Position numbers and translations under genes: made by a program. DNA of 64,000 nucleotides from Thiospirochaeta perfilievii (GTDB taxonomy: Bacteria; Spirochaetota; Spirochaetia; DSM-2461): positions 248,001 to 312,000 of the forward strand of contig NZ_CP035807.1 of the NCBI RefSeq assembly GCF_008329945.1. Direction: 5' to 3'. Of this stretch, positions 1-9,043 are shown piece by piece. The stretch's first letter is position 1; each line of letters opens with the position of its first letter. Below the pieces are notes generated by a model that saw nothing but the letters and a program-made list of their open reading frames with translations, searched no databases and was not told the origin of the DNA.

Positions 1-134
1 CCTAAATTATTTAGCTCATCTACCCTAGTGCTTATAGAACTTATAGTGCTATTCTTTTTAGTATTATCCATCTGTATAAATTCTACATTAGAACAACTAA
101 ATGAAATAAAAATTAGCAGGCTTACAATCAACAT
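1..134 (-). CDS. Lipoprotein, N-terminal part (runs off window)
   Basis: Reading leftwards from an ATG at 134, the first 44 codons are open to the window edge. They encode a short hydrophobic signal segment ending in a lipobox-like ISFSC with Cys at about residue 14, then a polar Ser/Thr-rich stretch. This is the look of an acylated, membrane-anchored lipoprotein. The rest of the gene lies outside the window, so no function can be given. The start has no strong Shine-Dalgarno sequence upstream (AT-rich, T-runs). Confidence 0.5.
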   Translation of the reverse strand, partial: MLIVSLLIFISFSCSNVEFIQMDNTKKNSTISSISTRVDELNNL

Positions 135-247
135 CTTACAATTTAAAATTTTCAATTTTTAAACTCTTTTTTTTTAATTTATCAATTTATTTAAATTATT
201 TCAACAATTTTTTATAATATAATTATTCAAGTAAATTTTTGTGAATT

Positions 248-521
248 TAACGATGCTATGATAGAAAGTGTAAAAGGTTGCGACTGGTGCTATAATTAAG
301 TCAGTACTTCTTAAAAGAAGAACGGCCGATGGCTGTAAGCGGACTGGGACATATTATGAACCCGTTTTAACGATTAGCAGTCATCAGTCGCATTAACATG
401 TTGAGGATGAGATTATATTTCTCATACCCCGTATAGACGTATGATTATTATACTCCTCTTCTTTTAGGAAAGAAAGATTTTTAGGAGGGATGAAATGGAA
501 TTCATGGGAATTGACCTTCAT
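248..521 (+). mobile_element. IS110-family element, truncated 5' end (relic)
   Basis: This segment matches 63532-63801 closely, from TAACGATGC through the transposase start. It contains the full 5' non-coding region and only the first nine codons of the transposase (ATG at 495; MEFMGIDLH). Homology then stops and the frame closes at 537-539. The remnant abuts a helicase relic on the other strand, so the rest of the element was lost by deletion. It has the same orientation as the right-hand element. Confidence 0.8.
276..494 (+). ncRNA. Candidate IS110 bridge RNA region (relic copy)
   Basis: This is the non-coding part of the left IS110 remnant. Potential helices are: GCGACTGGTG (280-289) with CATCAGTCGC (382-391), including one G-U; ACGGCC/GGCTGT near 322-336; GGG (346-348) with CCC (361-363); and ATGAG (407-411) with CTCAT (421-425). 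Two helices differ from the right copy by changes that keep pairing. In IS110-group elements the bridge RNA is known to be encoded upstream of the recombinase. Assignment here is inference from position and covariation. Confidence 0.5.
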
Positions 522-1233
522 GTTCATCACCAAGTTTAGTAATTTCGAGAATCTCTATGGCACTACTTTCAAATAACCCAGGACTCTCTTTTGTAAAAAT
601 CTCAGCTTCAATATTTGATTCTCAAAATTCATTAAGATGCTGATTTAAAAGTCCTTCATTTGGTGTTATTAAAACTGTTTTATTAACTTTTAGTTTCCCA
701 CTGGAATAGTGGTTAAATTGCATAAGATTTATATGCATTAGTAAGGTTTTCCCACTACCAGTAGCATTATACAGTGCTATTTTGTTTAGATCTTTTTCAG
801 AATACTTAGTAATTAGATTGACTTTATCCTTTGCTTTTTTCCCTTTGTTATGAGTAGTTATTTTATCATTAATAGTATCTAGTTCACTGTTTAAGTTTTT
901 TAATAATTCATCTTTCTCATTAAAGTATTGATCCAAGTATATCTCTACAAATAAAAGGGATAGATACTGGAAATATTTCCATTTAATATCTCGTCCCATA
1001 GCTGCTGTATGACGTATAATATTATCGTCATATTCTGCTAGTTTATCGTTACTGATTTTCTTCTTAGTAGCTGTTATATTATTAATTAATCTATTATAAA
1101 AATAACTGTTACCATTTTCATCTGCTGCAAAGATAATTGAGTCATTAAACTACTTAGCAAGTTGTTAAAAACTTTCCATTCCCAACAAGGATAATATATA
1201 AGAGTTTATTACTAATTTTTCATTAAATTTCAT
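522..1233 (-). pseudogene. SF2-type helicase, N-terminal fragment with three in-frame stops
   Basis: From an ATG at 1233 one reading frame continues to the IS110 junction. It is interrupted by TAA (1165-1167), TAG (1150-1152) and TGA (622-624) but no frameshift. The translation shows an alpha-helical N-terminal region, a Walker A NATGSGKTLL, and a motif Ia-like KTVLITPNEGLLNQH, as in DEAD/DEAH and type III restriction-like helicases. Everything after motif Ia is missing, replaced by the IS110 remnant. It cannot make a working helicase. Its original system is not identifiable, although a role in restriction or another defence system is plausible from the neighbourhood. Confidence 0.7.
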
Positions 1234-1354
1234 ATTCTTTCCTTTTACATAAACAACTAATCAAGCAATAATTAGTATGTAACTGCTTTAAAAGTCTATC
1301 TTATGGATAAAAAGCAACTTTTATACATAATTTATCAAACAACGGTCAAACAAA

Positions 1355-2014
1355 TTATTTAGACCATGATGGAACATAGGTTCTTGCTCTTGTTCCAACA
1401 CTTTCATCGTATATAGATATTTTATTTTCTTCTAAAGTCTCTTTTATTATCCTTGATACCATTGCAGTATTTTTAGCATCAATGCCAAATCGTTCTCTTA
1501 AGCTAGTATTAGTCATATAATTGCTTTGTAAATACCTTAAAACTGAGTGCATATATGTTGCTCTAATTTTATCCTGTCTATCCATTTCTTTAAGTTCTTT
1601 ATGGGCAGATAGAATACTTATAGTATATTCATTTGTTGATCGAAATATTGGTGCTGGGAGTTGATAAATTTCAGTTTCAAATACAACCTTATCACCCTTC
1701 CTTCTACATTTTTCAATATCACGAATAGTATAGTGATATCTTACTATATTTTTTGTCCAATTGTTTATAAATTTCCAATTTTTTATCATTTGATAACTTA
1801 CTTCTTCATGGTCAGTAAAGGAATATTCACCCAATATAATATCTTCAGGTTTCTGAAATGCAACAGTTGGTTTTCCAATATCATGAAGTAACCCAGCAAC
1901 TATAAATTTATACTTTTTATCTTTAATAGCTCCAAATATTACTTTTAAGGTATGCCCAAGAACTCCATATCTATGGTGCTTATTTTGCTTTATTAGAAGT
2001 GTTTTCCAATACAC
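1355..2014 (-). CDS. HD-domain / AlbA_2-type C-terminal chimera
   Basis: The 219-aa protein has two unrelated parts. Residues 1-105 look like an HD phosphohydrolase core (GHTLKV, then GLLHDIGK, TDHEE, and a later RYHY). Residues about 115-219 match the C-terminal part of AlbA_2/Schlafen-like ATP-binding regulators (LPAPIF, then MDRQDKIRATYMH, TNTSLRERFGI, SRIIKE, YVPSW). The N-terminal AlbA_2 and ATPase parts of such a regulator are absent. It therefore looks like a deletion-born fusion of two genes rather than a normal family member. The frame is open and could be translated; function is unknown. Confidence 0.5.
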   Translation of the reverse strand: MYWKTLLIKQNKHHRYGVLGHTLKVIFGAIKDKKYKFIVAGLLHDIGKPTVAFQKPEDIILGEYSFTDHEEVSYQMIKNWKFINNWTKNIVRYHYTIRDIEKCRRKGDKVVFETEIYQLPAPIFRSTNEYTISILSAHKELKEMDRQDKIRATYMHSVLRYLQSNYMTNTSLRERFGIDAKNTAMVSRIIKETLEENKISIYDESVGTRARTYVPSWSK

Positions 2015-2114
2015 CGATAAAAAAAACTATTTCTAGTCTGGTTCATTTACAAAACTCCTTTATTTTAAAAATGTTGATCAAATTCCCATTCTAATTAACA
2101 ATTTAGCGCAATAA

Positions 2115-2390
2115 TTGTCTGATAAGTTACTTAGGTGTGCCATAGATTATCTTAACTCAATAGGCATTAGAGAAGTATATCTATTTGGTTCTTTAGCTAG
2201 AAAAGAGACAACTACTTATTCTGATATAGATCTTACGGTTAGAGGAATTAAACCTGAAGATTTTTTTACAGTTTATGGTGAATTACTTATTAGAAAGACC
2301 AATTCAATAGATTTGATAGATCTAGATATACAATCAGATTTTGGAGAACAACTCACCAAAAGTGGTGAGCTAAAGAGGATTTATGTATGA
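2115..2390 (+). CDS. MNT-type nucleotidyltransferase antitoxin, orphan
   Basis: A minimal nucleotidyltransferase of 91 aa with the GSX10DXD signature (G25-S26, D37-D39). MntA-type antitoxins use this fold to AMPylate HEPN toxins. It is a close relative of the protein at 24971-25270, with the same IKPEDFF and YGELL blocks. That relative has an intact HEPN partner starting at an overlapping ATG. Here the overlapping ATG (2387) gives only a 12-codon frame, so the toxin was lost. The nominal start is a TTG and the N-terminus is about eight residues shorter than the relative, so it may be slightly truncated. Confidence 0.65.
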   Translation: MSDKLLRCAIDYLNSIGIREVYLFGSLARKETTTYSDIDLTVRGIKPEDFFTVYGELLIRKTNSIDLIDLDIQSDFGEQLTKSGELKRIYV

Positions 2391-2555
2391 ACTTACCTAA
2401 AACCCAAGAGGGATTTAAAAATTAAGAAACACTCATCTAACTGGAGTGAAGAAGATCTTGTAGATTATATTCCTGATAGAATTATTGAAGCTATAAAACC
2501 TACTGATATAAATTGGATACGTGAACTCGATAGCTTATTAGATGATTGGAAATAG
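2391..2555 (+). pseudogene. Unrecognised gene fragment
   Basis: An open frame of about 54 codons without a start codon follows the orphan antitoxin directly. The translation is charged, with Trp residues (SSNWSEEDLVDYI, NWIRELDSLLDDWK), and ends at TAG 2553-2555. It looks like the C-terminal end of a gene joined here by deletion. I do not recognise the family. Its end overlaps the nominal beginning of the next nucleotidyltransferase frame. Confidence 0.25.
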
Positions 2556-2596
2556 AAATAATTGAAATAATACTCTATAAACAGTATTATAAACAT

Positions 2597-2914
2597 ATGA
2601 TTCAGGATAAGAAGTTAGAAAAAATTAGAGATATCATTATAGAGGCTGTTCATCCAGATAAAATTATACTATTTGGTTCTAGAGCCAGAGGAACAAATAG
2701 AGATGATAGTGACTACGATATATTTATTCTAAAAAGCGGAATAGAAAATGAAAGAGTCGTAACAAGAGCTGTTAATAAAGCCTTATTTAGGGGTCATATT
2801 TATGATGAGATTGATTTAATAGCAGCAAATCCTGAAAAATTTGAAAAACATAAAGATAACAGATATTTAGTCTACAAAGATATAAACGATCAAGGTGTAG
2901 CTATATATGGATGA
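2597..2914 (+). CDS. MNT-domain nucleotidyltransferase antitoxin
   Basis: A 105-aa nucleotidyltransferase, counted from the ATG at 2597, with the signature GSRARG and DSDYD (G27-S28, D39-D41 from that start). A longer open frame begins at 2546, but it overlaps the fragment before it and adds a non-conserved leader. The gene overlaps the HEPN gene by 8 bp, the usual arrangement of MNT/HEPN toxin-antitoxin pairs, where the nucleotidyltransferase neutralises the HEPN RNase. It is only distantly related to the other nucleotidyltransferases in the window, so it is a separate lineage. Confidence 0.75.
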   Translation: MIQDKKLEKIRDIIIEAVHPDKIILFGSRARGTNRDDSDYDIFILKSGIENERVVTRAVNKALFRGHIYDEIDLIAANPEKFEKHKDNRYLVYKDINDQGVAIYG

Positions 2915-3287
2915 TAGTTTAGATCCTAAAGTCTGGATAAATAGAGCCAAAGGGAACCTACTCAGGGCTAAATTACCCATGGAAGATGGTATGTATTACG
3001 AAGACTTCTGCTTTGATTGCCAACAATGTGCTGAAAAGGCATTAAAAGGTTTAATTGTTCATTTAGGATTAACTCCACACAAGACACATTACTTTGGTAA
3101 GTTATTTGAAGAGATATCTAAAAGATTAATTCTACCAGATTGGTGTGAGGATGTTTTTGAACTAAATGATTACGCAGTAATAACTAGATACCCTGATGAT
3201 TTTGTAGAAGTAACTAAAGAAGAGTACATCAGAGCCTTAGAGATAGCTGAAAGAGTTTATACATGGATCTCTGGAATTGTAAAATAG
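2907..3287 (+). CDS. HEPN-domain protein (toxin partner)
   Basis: A 126-aa all-helical HEPN protein with the family core CFDCQQCAEKALKGL in helix 2, a PHKTHYF turn and a TRYPDDF segment before the last helix. This subfamily (HEPN/DUF4145- or pfam05168-like) is paired with an upstream MNT gene. The classic RX4HXY RNase motif is not obvious here, unlike in the two other HEPN toxins in the window. Its exact activity is therefore uncertain. The 8-bp overlap with the upstream gene implies translational coupling. Confidence 0.75.
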   Translation: MDDSLDPKVWINRAKGNLLRAKLPMEDGMYYEDFCFDCQQCAEKALKGLIVHLGLTPHKTHYFGKLFEEISKRLILPDWCEDVFELNDYAVITRYPDDFVEVTKEEYIRALEIAERVYTWISGIVK

Positions 3288-3475
3288 ATATTTTACCTCA
3301 GATAATACTGATTCTTTAATTATAGACTTTAGAACTGACTTTACCACTAATTTAACAGGAGTATTAAGTTCTTCTGATAACTCCTGCTCTATTGCAACTA
3401 AATCCAAGAGATCTATCTTTACAGGTCTTGCTATCTCTATAAGAATATCAACATCACTATTTATTTATAGTGGTC
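3288..3475 (-). pseudogene. mntA-like antitoxin relic (C-terminal part)
   Basis: On the minus strand this stretch matches, imperfectly, the last 60 or so codons of the mntA gene at 26128-26424. Shared landmarks are the ACCTCAGATA end, the E/Q-rich loop region, and the ATATCAACATCACTATTTAT block that encodes the catalytic SDVDI strand. It has no start and contains indels. It is the most diverged relic together with the one near 24.3 kb. The rest of the gap to 3632 contains a short fragment (GHQSLDDEFPENIYYG) that I do not recognise. Confidence 0.5.
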
Positions 3476-3632
3476 TAATTAATCAAACAGCTATCTAGTA
3501 TAATTAAATTCACATCCTGTCATTATGCTGCTATTAATTGTACTCTACCATAATAAATATTTTCAGGGAATTCATCATCTAAAGATTGATGTCCAAAGAT
3601 CTCTCTTAATTCTTTATTTATTTTAAATATTC

Positions 3633-5675
3633 TTATATTTTATTTGTATACTCCCTTAGATATTTAAAAGGAAATGGTACTACTGTGCTTTTACCTAGGC
3701 TTACAAAATCTACATCCATTGTAGGAAGTAATTTGTCAAAGAATAGTTTTGATTTACCATCTGATTCTATTCTTCTAATTGAACATGTAGATATATTTCT
3801 TTCGTTAAGAGCACCTCTTTGGCCTACAAAATAGAGTGCGTGGTCATTATCTAATTCTGAATATTTTATTTCACCTTGGTTTATTAGTATTGATTTTAGA
3901 CTCTCTTTTGAACGGGAAACCTTTAGTCGTAAACTATAATTCTCTAGTAGAAAATCCCTGATTGATTTTCCCTCCTTAGATTTTAAATTAATAGTTTTAC
4001 TAATAGCTTTTTTACTTAGTTTATTTTGACCTAACAATCTAAACTCGTTAACTACACTATGATCATTACCTAGCATAGGAGTTAATTCATCTGCTAATTT
4101 AATGCCAGTAGCTATACTATCTGGTATTGGTGAATTTACCTCGTGTAACTGATTCTCAAGAAGTTCTAAGTCAGGAAGAACTATCTCTCCATAATTATTT
4201 ATTATATTTATGTTATCATCCCATTTGATAATCCCTTCGACAAAATATCTATGTTCGTACATTTCAATAATATCTAATTGCTTACTAGATAGATCAAATG
4301 AGTTACTCTTAAAATGTTCAAACTTGAGATTCCCTTCTGTGTTTACTACTAGAATAGAGTAAATATATATTTTCCTTTTAGATTCTATTCTACTTTTTCT
4401 AGATATGAATGTTACATCGCTATTAAAACCAAGTACCTTCCAGTTAAATAGAGAGATGGAACCCTTTAATATATCGTTTTTTATTAATAGCTCTTTTAAG
4501 AGAGTCTTGACAATTATCTCTGGTTTTTTAGAGTTCTCTAGAGTATCTAAAACAATGTGCTGCGTCGCATTACCACTACTATCTTTTATATATGGGTCTT
4601 CTTTTTTATCTCTTAAATATTTATCTTTACTATATATTATTACAAAGTTAAGATCAGAATCGGCAACCCCTTTCTCTGTAACTATGATACTATTCTCAGT
4701 AATACTCTGGATTAAACCCTTTAATTTATTAGAGATCTTTTTAGATTCAGTATCAGTAATTGTATTGTAAATATTGATGCTTTTACCTATGAGTAATTTA
4801 GTTAAATCTTTGTTGTTTTTTAACACAGTATTTTTAAGTTCTAAACTAGATAAATCATCATACTTTGAAAACTCAATATTCATATAATCAGAAAGATTAG
4901 TTTTTATACTTTTAAGTACTCTATTATATATCCCCAGTCTACAATTCTGGAAATCTTCTACCGATTTAATGCTTAAACTATCTACATTTACTTTTGTACC
5001 ATCTATACCTAATTTTATATATGATTTTGTATCTTTATCTTTATCAAAGTTTCTTCTTAATGAACCAGTAGAACCATCTACTAAATACTTTGGTTCTTTG
5101 AGGTATCTCTTATACTTTTCTTTTTTCAAATCGTTATAGTTATTATATTCCTTAAGAAAACCAAGGAACTCTCTATAGGTCGAAATATCTACAGTAATGC
5201 AGTTCTTACTGTTTAGTTTAACCTCCGCAATCTTTAAAGCACCTTTTCTATATCCTCGTTTCTCTTTATCTAAATATAGACAGAGTTTTCCTGTTATATT
5301 TGAAAAATGATATTGAGTAAATTTGGATTTAGATAATGCTAGATAGTTAAGTAGTAGATTAGCGATAATTCTAACAGATTTCATATCACTTAAATCATAT
5401 TGATATTTTTCTATTGTAAAATCTACATTACTATTTGCTATGGTATATTTTAAATTATGACTATCGACATCACTATTAAACATGAGGTAAGCACTTTCCC
5501 ACCCAGAATATAGTACAGCTTTAGCTTTGTAATTATCAGTTAAAAACTCATCTAACTCTTTTGCTCCAAACCAATTCTTTTTCTGATCACTTTTAGTAAT
5601 AATAAAGAATTCAAAATCCCTATCTAAGTTCTTCTTTTTTAATTCAATAATTAATCTGTTTGAATAGAAACTCAT
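3633..5675 (-). CDS. ddmE: DdmE-like prokaryotic Argonaute (plasmid defence)
   Basis: The 680-aa protein is the second gene of an operon with a helicase-nuclease gene, overlapping it by 4 bp (ATGA). Its length matches DdmE, the catalytically inactive pAgo of the DdmDE system (about 690 aa in Vibrio cholerae). DdmE uses short DNA guides to find plasmid DNA and recruits DdmD. A MID-like segment is suggested by VIIYSKDKYL (about 345-354), then TQH (371-373) and a helix KTLLKELLIKND with SLFNW after it. The remainder (about 413-680) would be PIWI. No catalytic DEDX tetrad is evident, as expected for DdmE. Sequence similarity is weak by eye, so the call rests largely on partner, order and size. 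Confidence 0.6.
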   Translation of the reverse strand: MSFYSNRLIIELKKKNLDRDFEFFIITKSDQKKNWFGAKELDEFLTDNYKAKAVLYSGWESAYLMFNSDVDSHNLKYTIANSNVDFTIEKYQYDLSDMKSVRIIANLLLNYLALSKSKFTQYHFSNITGKLCLYLDKEKRGYRKGALKIAEVKLNSKNCITVDISTYREFLGFLKEYNNYNDLKKEKYKRYLKEPKYLVDGSTGSLRRNFDKDKDTKSYIKLGIDGTKVNVDSLSIKSVEDFQNCRLGIYNRVLKSIKTNLSDYMNIEFSKYDDLSSLELKNTVLKNNKDLTKLLIGKSINIYNTITDTESKKISNKLKGLIQSITENSIIVTEKGVADSDLNFVIIYSKDKYLRDKKEDPYIKDSSGNATQHIVLDTLENSKKPEIIVKTLLKELLIKNDILKGSISLFNWKVLGFNSDVTFISRKSRIESKRKIYIYSILVVNTEGNLKFEHFKSNSFDLSSKQLDIIEMYEHRYFVEGIIKWDDNINIINNYGEIVLPDLELLENQLHEVNSPIPDSIATGIKLADELTPMLGNDHSVVNEFRLLGQNKLSKKAISKTINLKSKEGKSIRDFLLENYSLRLKVSRSKESLKSILINQGEIKYSELDNDHALYFVGQRGALNERNISTCSIRRIESDGKSKLFFDKLLPTMDVDFVSLGKSTVVPFPFKYLREYTNKI

Positions 5676-8600
5676 AATCCAAAACCCTCCAAGATATATT
5701 CTGCTGCGACTTTATTTATATTCCCTTCTGTATCATAGAGATATGGAATAACAGAAATGTTATCAATCTGTTTTATATTTGATGGAGTATCATCGTCCAT
5801 AAGGATATTTATAATATAGACACTTTTTGCACCAACTATAGAAGCCTTTGATTTAATTTTATCGATATATACACTTTCATCGATAAAATAGTCTCCTTTC
5901 CAATATTTAAAATCTACATAGATACCATCTATAGTTTTGAAGTCGAATTTCTCGTACTGTTCAATATCGAGTTCTTTAAGCTCAATTCCAAAGATCTCTC
6001 TAAAAATAAATGAGCCAGCAACTTCTCCCAAAGCACCCTTATATATGTTGTTAAAAACTGGAGGTGTCAACATATATTTATATTCTGCAAACTCCCTAGC
6101 ATATGATTGTTCTTCAAAGTAATCTCTAAGCATAGGAATCTTTAGAAGATCCGTTAGTCTAGACTCTATCTCATTAACTTCTTTATATTGATTATTAGGT
6201 TTAAATGAGATATCTACATCTTTAAATTCATACTCTTCTTTATACCAATATTCACTACGACTCTTTTCTAGTTCTAAGAATAAATCCTTAAATTTACTAT
6301 CAATAATACTTAGATCAACTACTCCTGGGTTACGTAATACTGTATTTCTCATCTCTTTCCACATTTCTATTGAATATATGCTCCAAGATTCTTGATTTAT
6401 AAATCTAGTAATTAATATAGATGATCTGTTAGATTTTGTAGAAGCTCTATTTATGTACTCGATCTCTTTGTTATCTAAGTATTCATCAGCATCTAATGAA
6501 TCTAATATGTATTCGTACTCTTTAACTGTAATTAGATCCTTGGGTAGCTTAGTTTTACTTAAGATATCCTTAAGTTCATAATCTATTAAGATATCTATAG
6601 TAGGGCTTTTTATATTTGATCTTGAAACTCGACCTAAAGCTTGTAGTATTATTTTAACTACTGCTCTGTTAAATACAGATGTATTATATAGGTTGGTACA
6701 GGTATAGTTATTTCTACTAAAAAGATTTTGTAACATATCGCTAAAATCTTTAGGGGATATTGCACCACTTTGTAAAATAAACTCCAACTGGAAAATATAT
6801 TTATATAGGTCTTTATCATCTAATTCTGAATTGAAAACATTTATAAGAATATTTGTTGGTTTATCTAGGTAAATGCCATTTATATCGATCTCAGATCTTG
6901 CTTCAAAATCATTTATCTTTACATAGTCAGCACCTTTTGGAATAGGAAATTGCAAATTCTGTCCTGCTCCTACAGTCTGATAATTGGTCACAATAAACCT
7001 TCTTTTACCAAGACTAAGATCCTCGATAATTTTACTTTTTTTAACTTCGAAATTATTGCCACTCAATGTCACAATAGATTCACTTTCACCAAAAACCATC
7101 TCAGCAAAATTTTTAAAGAGAGCTAAATCAAACTTTTCATCATCAACTTTTAACTGTTTGTTAAAGAAACATATAAAGGAAGTTAGTTTTCTATTACCTA
7201 TAAAGTGCTTATATGCTGTAAATAATCTAAAATACCTTTGAAGAACAAATTTATCACCACTAACTCTGAATTTAAAGTCATTAGCAGCTCCTTCATCTCC
7301 AAATAGATCAACAAAGCTACCTGAATGAATATAATCAACACTGACATCAATTTCTTTGTAGTATTTAGACCACTCGTCTGCTCTATTTTTTAAGCGATCA
7401 AACTCGCTATCACTAATTTTATAGAAATTATCCTGTAGATTACTTTTTAGATAATCTAGGTCATAGTTATTGAAGTTACTATTTATAGTTGCAGTTGCAG
7501 ATATACCTATAACCATGGAGTTATTACAGATATCCTTAATAAACTTCTCTGGTGTATCTATAAAACTACATGATCTTATTTTTGATCTAGTTAAATGTTC
7601 TTTACTATTAACAATATCAAATATTGAGAAACCATTTTCATAAAAATCTCTATTGAGCAGGTAATCCGTCTTTGATGAAGAGAAAGTCTTATTTTCTAAA
7701 ATATTCTCTGAAAGTATTTTTATATTATCACCATCTAAATGAAAATGGCTAAGCATTGTTTTAACACAGTTATCAAGACTCTCATTTTCGTCACAATAGT
7801 CATTGGCCCAATATTGAATGCTATTCTGGAAGCTTTGTATAAACCCATTTAGCCTACTTAATACAAAAGTTAACCTATTGAATTCATTGTTCTCTACTTT
7901 ATCTGTAATTCAATTTCCATGTCTTTCTATATCCTGTACAAAATATAGTAACTGCCACCTATTGCTGGTAACGGTATGGTAGTAATAATCATATAAAAGG
8001 AAGTTTTTCGAGAAGTTATTTAAATCTTGGTGACTTTTAACTGGGGATTGTAGATTTAATTCATTATATAATTTAGATGAAATATCCTGTAACGTTATTA
8101 ATTGCTCACTGTTTTTTTCCTTGTTTATTTCATATGGTAGTTCTCTTCCTCTGATTCCTTGATAGATGTTGTTAAATAGGCTTATTACAGATATTCGATG
8201 CCTTATACCAGTATCTATAATATTGTTAATTAGAGCATCTTTTGAACTATCAAATTCATCTATAAATACTAAATCATCTTTTATTATATCCTTGAACCCT
8301 ATTGAACGACCCAAAAGGGATGTATTAGTTCTAATAAACTTATCTACCGAGAGGAAAATAATAGTGTTCTCTTCTATATATATTGATGGGTATAACTTAC
8401 CTACCCAAAATAGATCTTGGTCGTCTTTTAATTTATTTAGTTTAGAAACACCAATACTTGTAAGATACTTTTTTAAAGCTATTCTAAATTGTGGTTCTAG
8501 CTCTTTAGATAGTTTTTCTTTTATCTCTTTTTTATATGATTCATCATAAACATTATTATACCTATTTATATACTGATCTAAGTTTCTGTATTCCTTATCC

Positions 8601-8917
8601 TTAAAATCATCTGGTATGTATGTCTTAATCTCACTCCAGTTATTTAATACTGAATCTACATTTGAATCTATAAATAGAACATATTTCTCAAAATCTTCAT
8701 AATTATCATTATCAATAAACAGTTGTTTTAATTCTTCTAATGGTAAATTCTTTTTAAGATTAGTAATGAAATAGATCTTTCGTTTTTGAGAATTAAAACT
8801 ACAATAATTATGAAACATGTATCTAATTACACTATATGTCTTACCGAAACCTGTAGGCATATTCAATAGCAATAAGCCATTCTTAAATTTGCAATACTTC
8901 TCTAATAATTCTTTCAT
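5672..8917 (-). pseudogene. ddmD: DdmD-like helicase-nuclease, interrupted by in-frame TGA
   Basis: One reading frame runs from ATG 8917 to 5672 (1081 codons) with a single TGA at 7910-7912. This leaves open parts of 335 and 694 aa. The first part has Walker A MPTGFGKT (20-27) and a DEFD motif II (220-223). The second has motif III-like SATA (86-89) and motif VI-like QALGRVSRSN. A C-terminal PD-(D/E)XK nuclease has GALGEVAGSF, then EKFDFK and YVDFKYWKG (D615, K617 of the second part). SF2 helicase plus C-terminal nuclease beside a pAgo-like gene is the DdmD layout. No frameshift is present, so a substitution created the stop. Without readthrough the nuclease half would need its own start, and the helicase is inactive. 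Confidence 0.65.
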
Positions 8918-9021
8918 ACTTCAAAACAATAACACTAGAATGTTATATCTGTCAAATATTTAGACTTAAAGGGTTATCACAAATTGATTATCAGTCTATA
9001 GCATCTTCTTTATCTCAATGA

Positions 9022-9043
9022 TATAATATTTTTAGGAGGGATA
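9022..9043 (+). promoter_or_regulatory. -10 box and RBS of the WYL regulator
   Basis: TATAAT at 9022-9027 is followed by a strong Shine-Dalgarno AGGAGGG (9034-9040) three bases before the ATG at 9044. A convincing -35 box is not visible, and the resulting leader would be very short. The 126-bp region back to 8918 is shared with the divergent ddmD promoter and is the natural place for autoregulation by the WYL protein. Confidence 0.4.

Noticed and set aside
522-2014. Helicase relic plus HD protein as a Cas3-like pair
   Set aside because: The HD protein ends in an AlbA_2-type regulator tail and the helicase relic has type III/DEAD-like motifs; no cas genes are nearby.
5672-8917. Stop-codon reassignment (TGA as Trp or other)
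   Set aside because: All three stop codons occur as interruptions in the window and also as normal gene ends, and Trp is encoded by TGG throughout.
5672-8917. Two separate genes (335 and 694 aa) rather than one broken gene
   Set aside because: They are in the same frame, the gap is open, and helicase motifs are divided between them in the right order.
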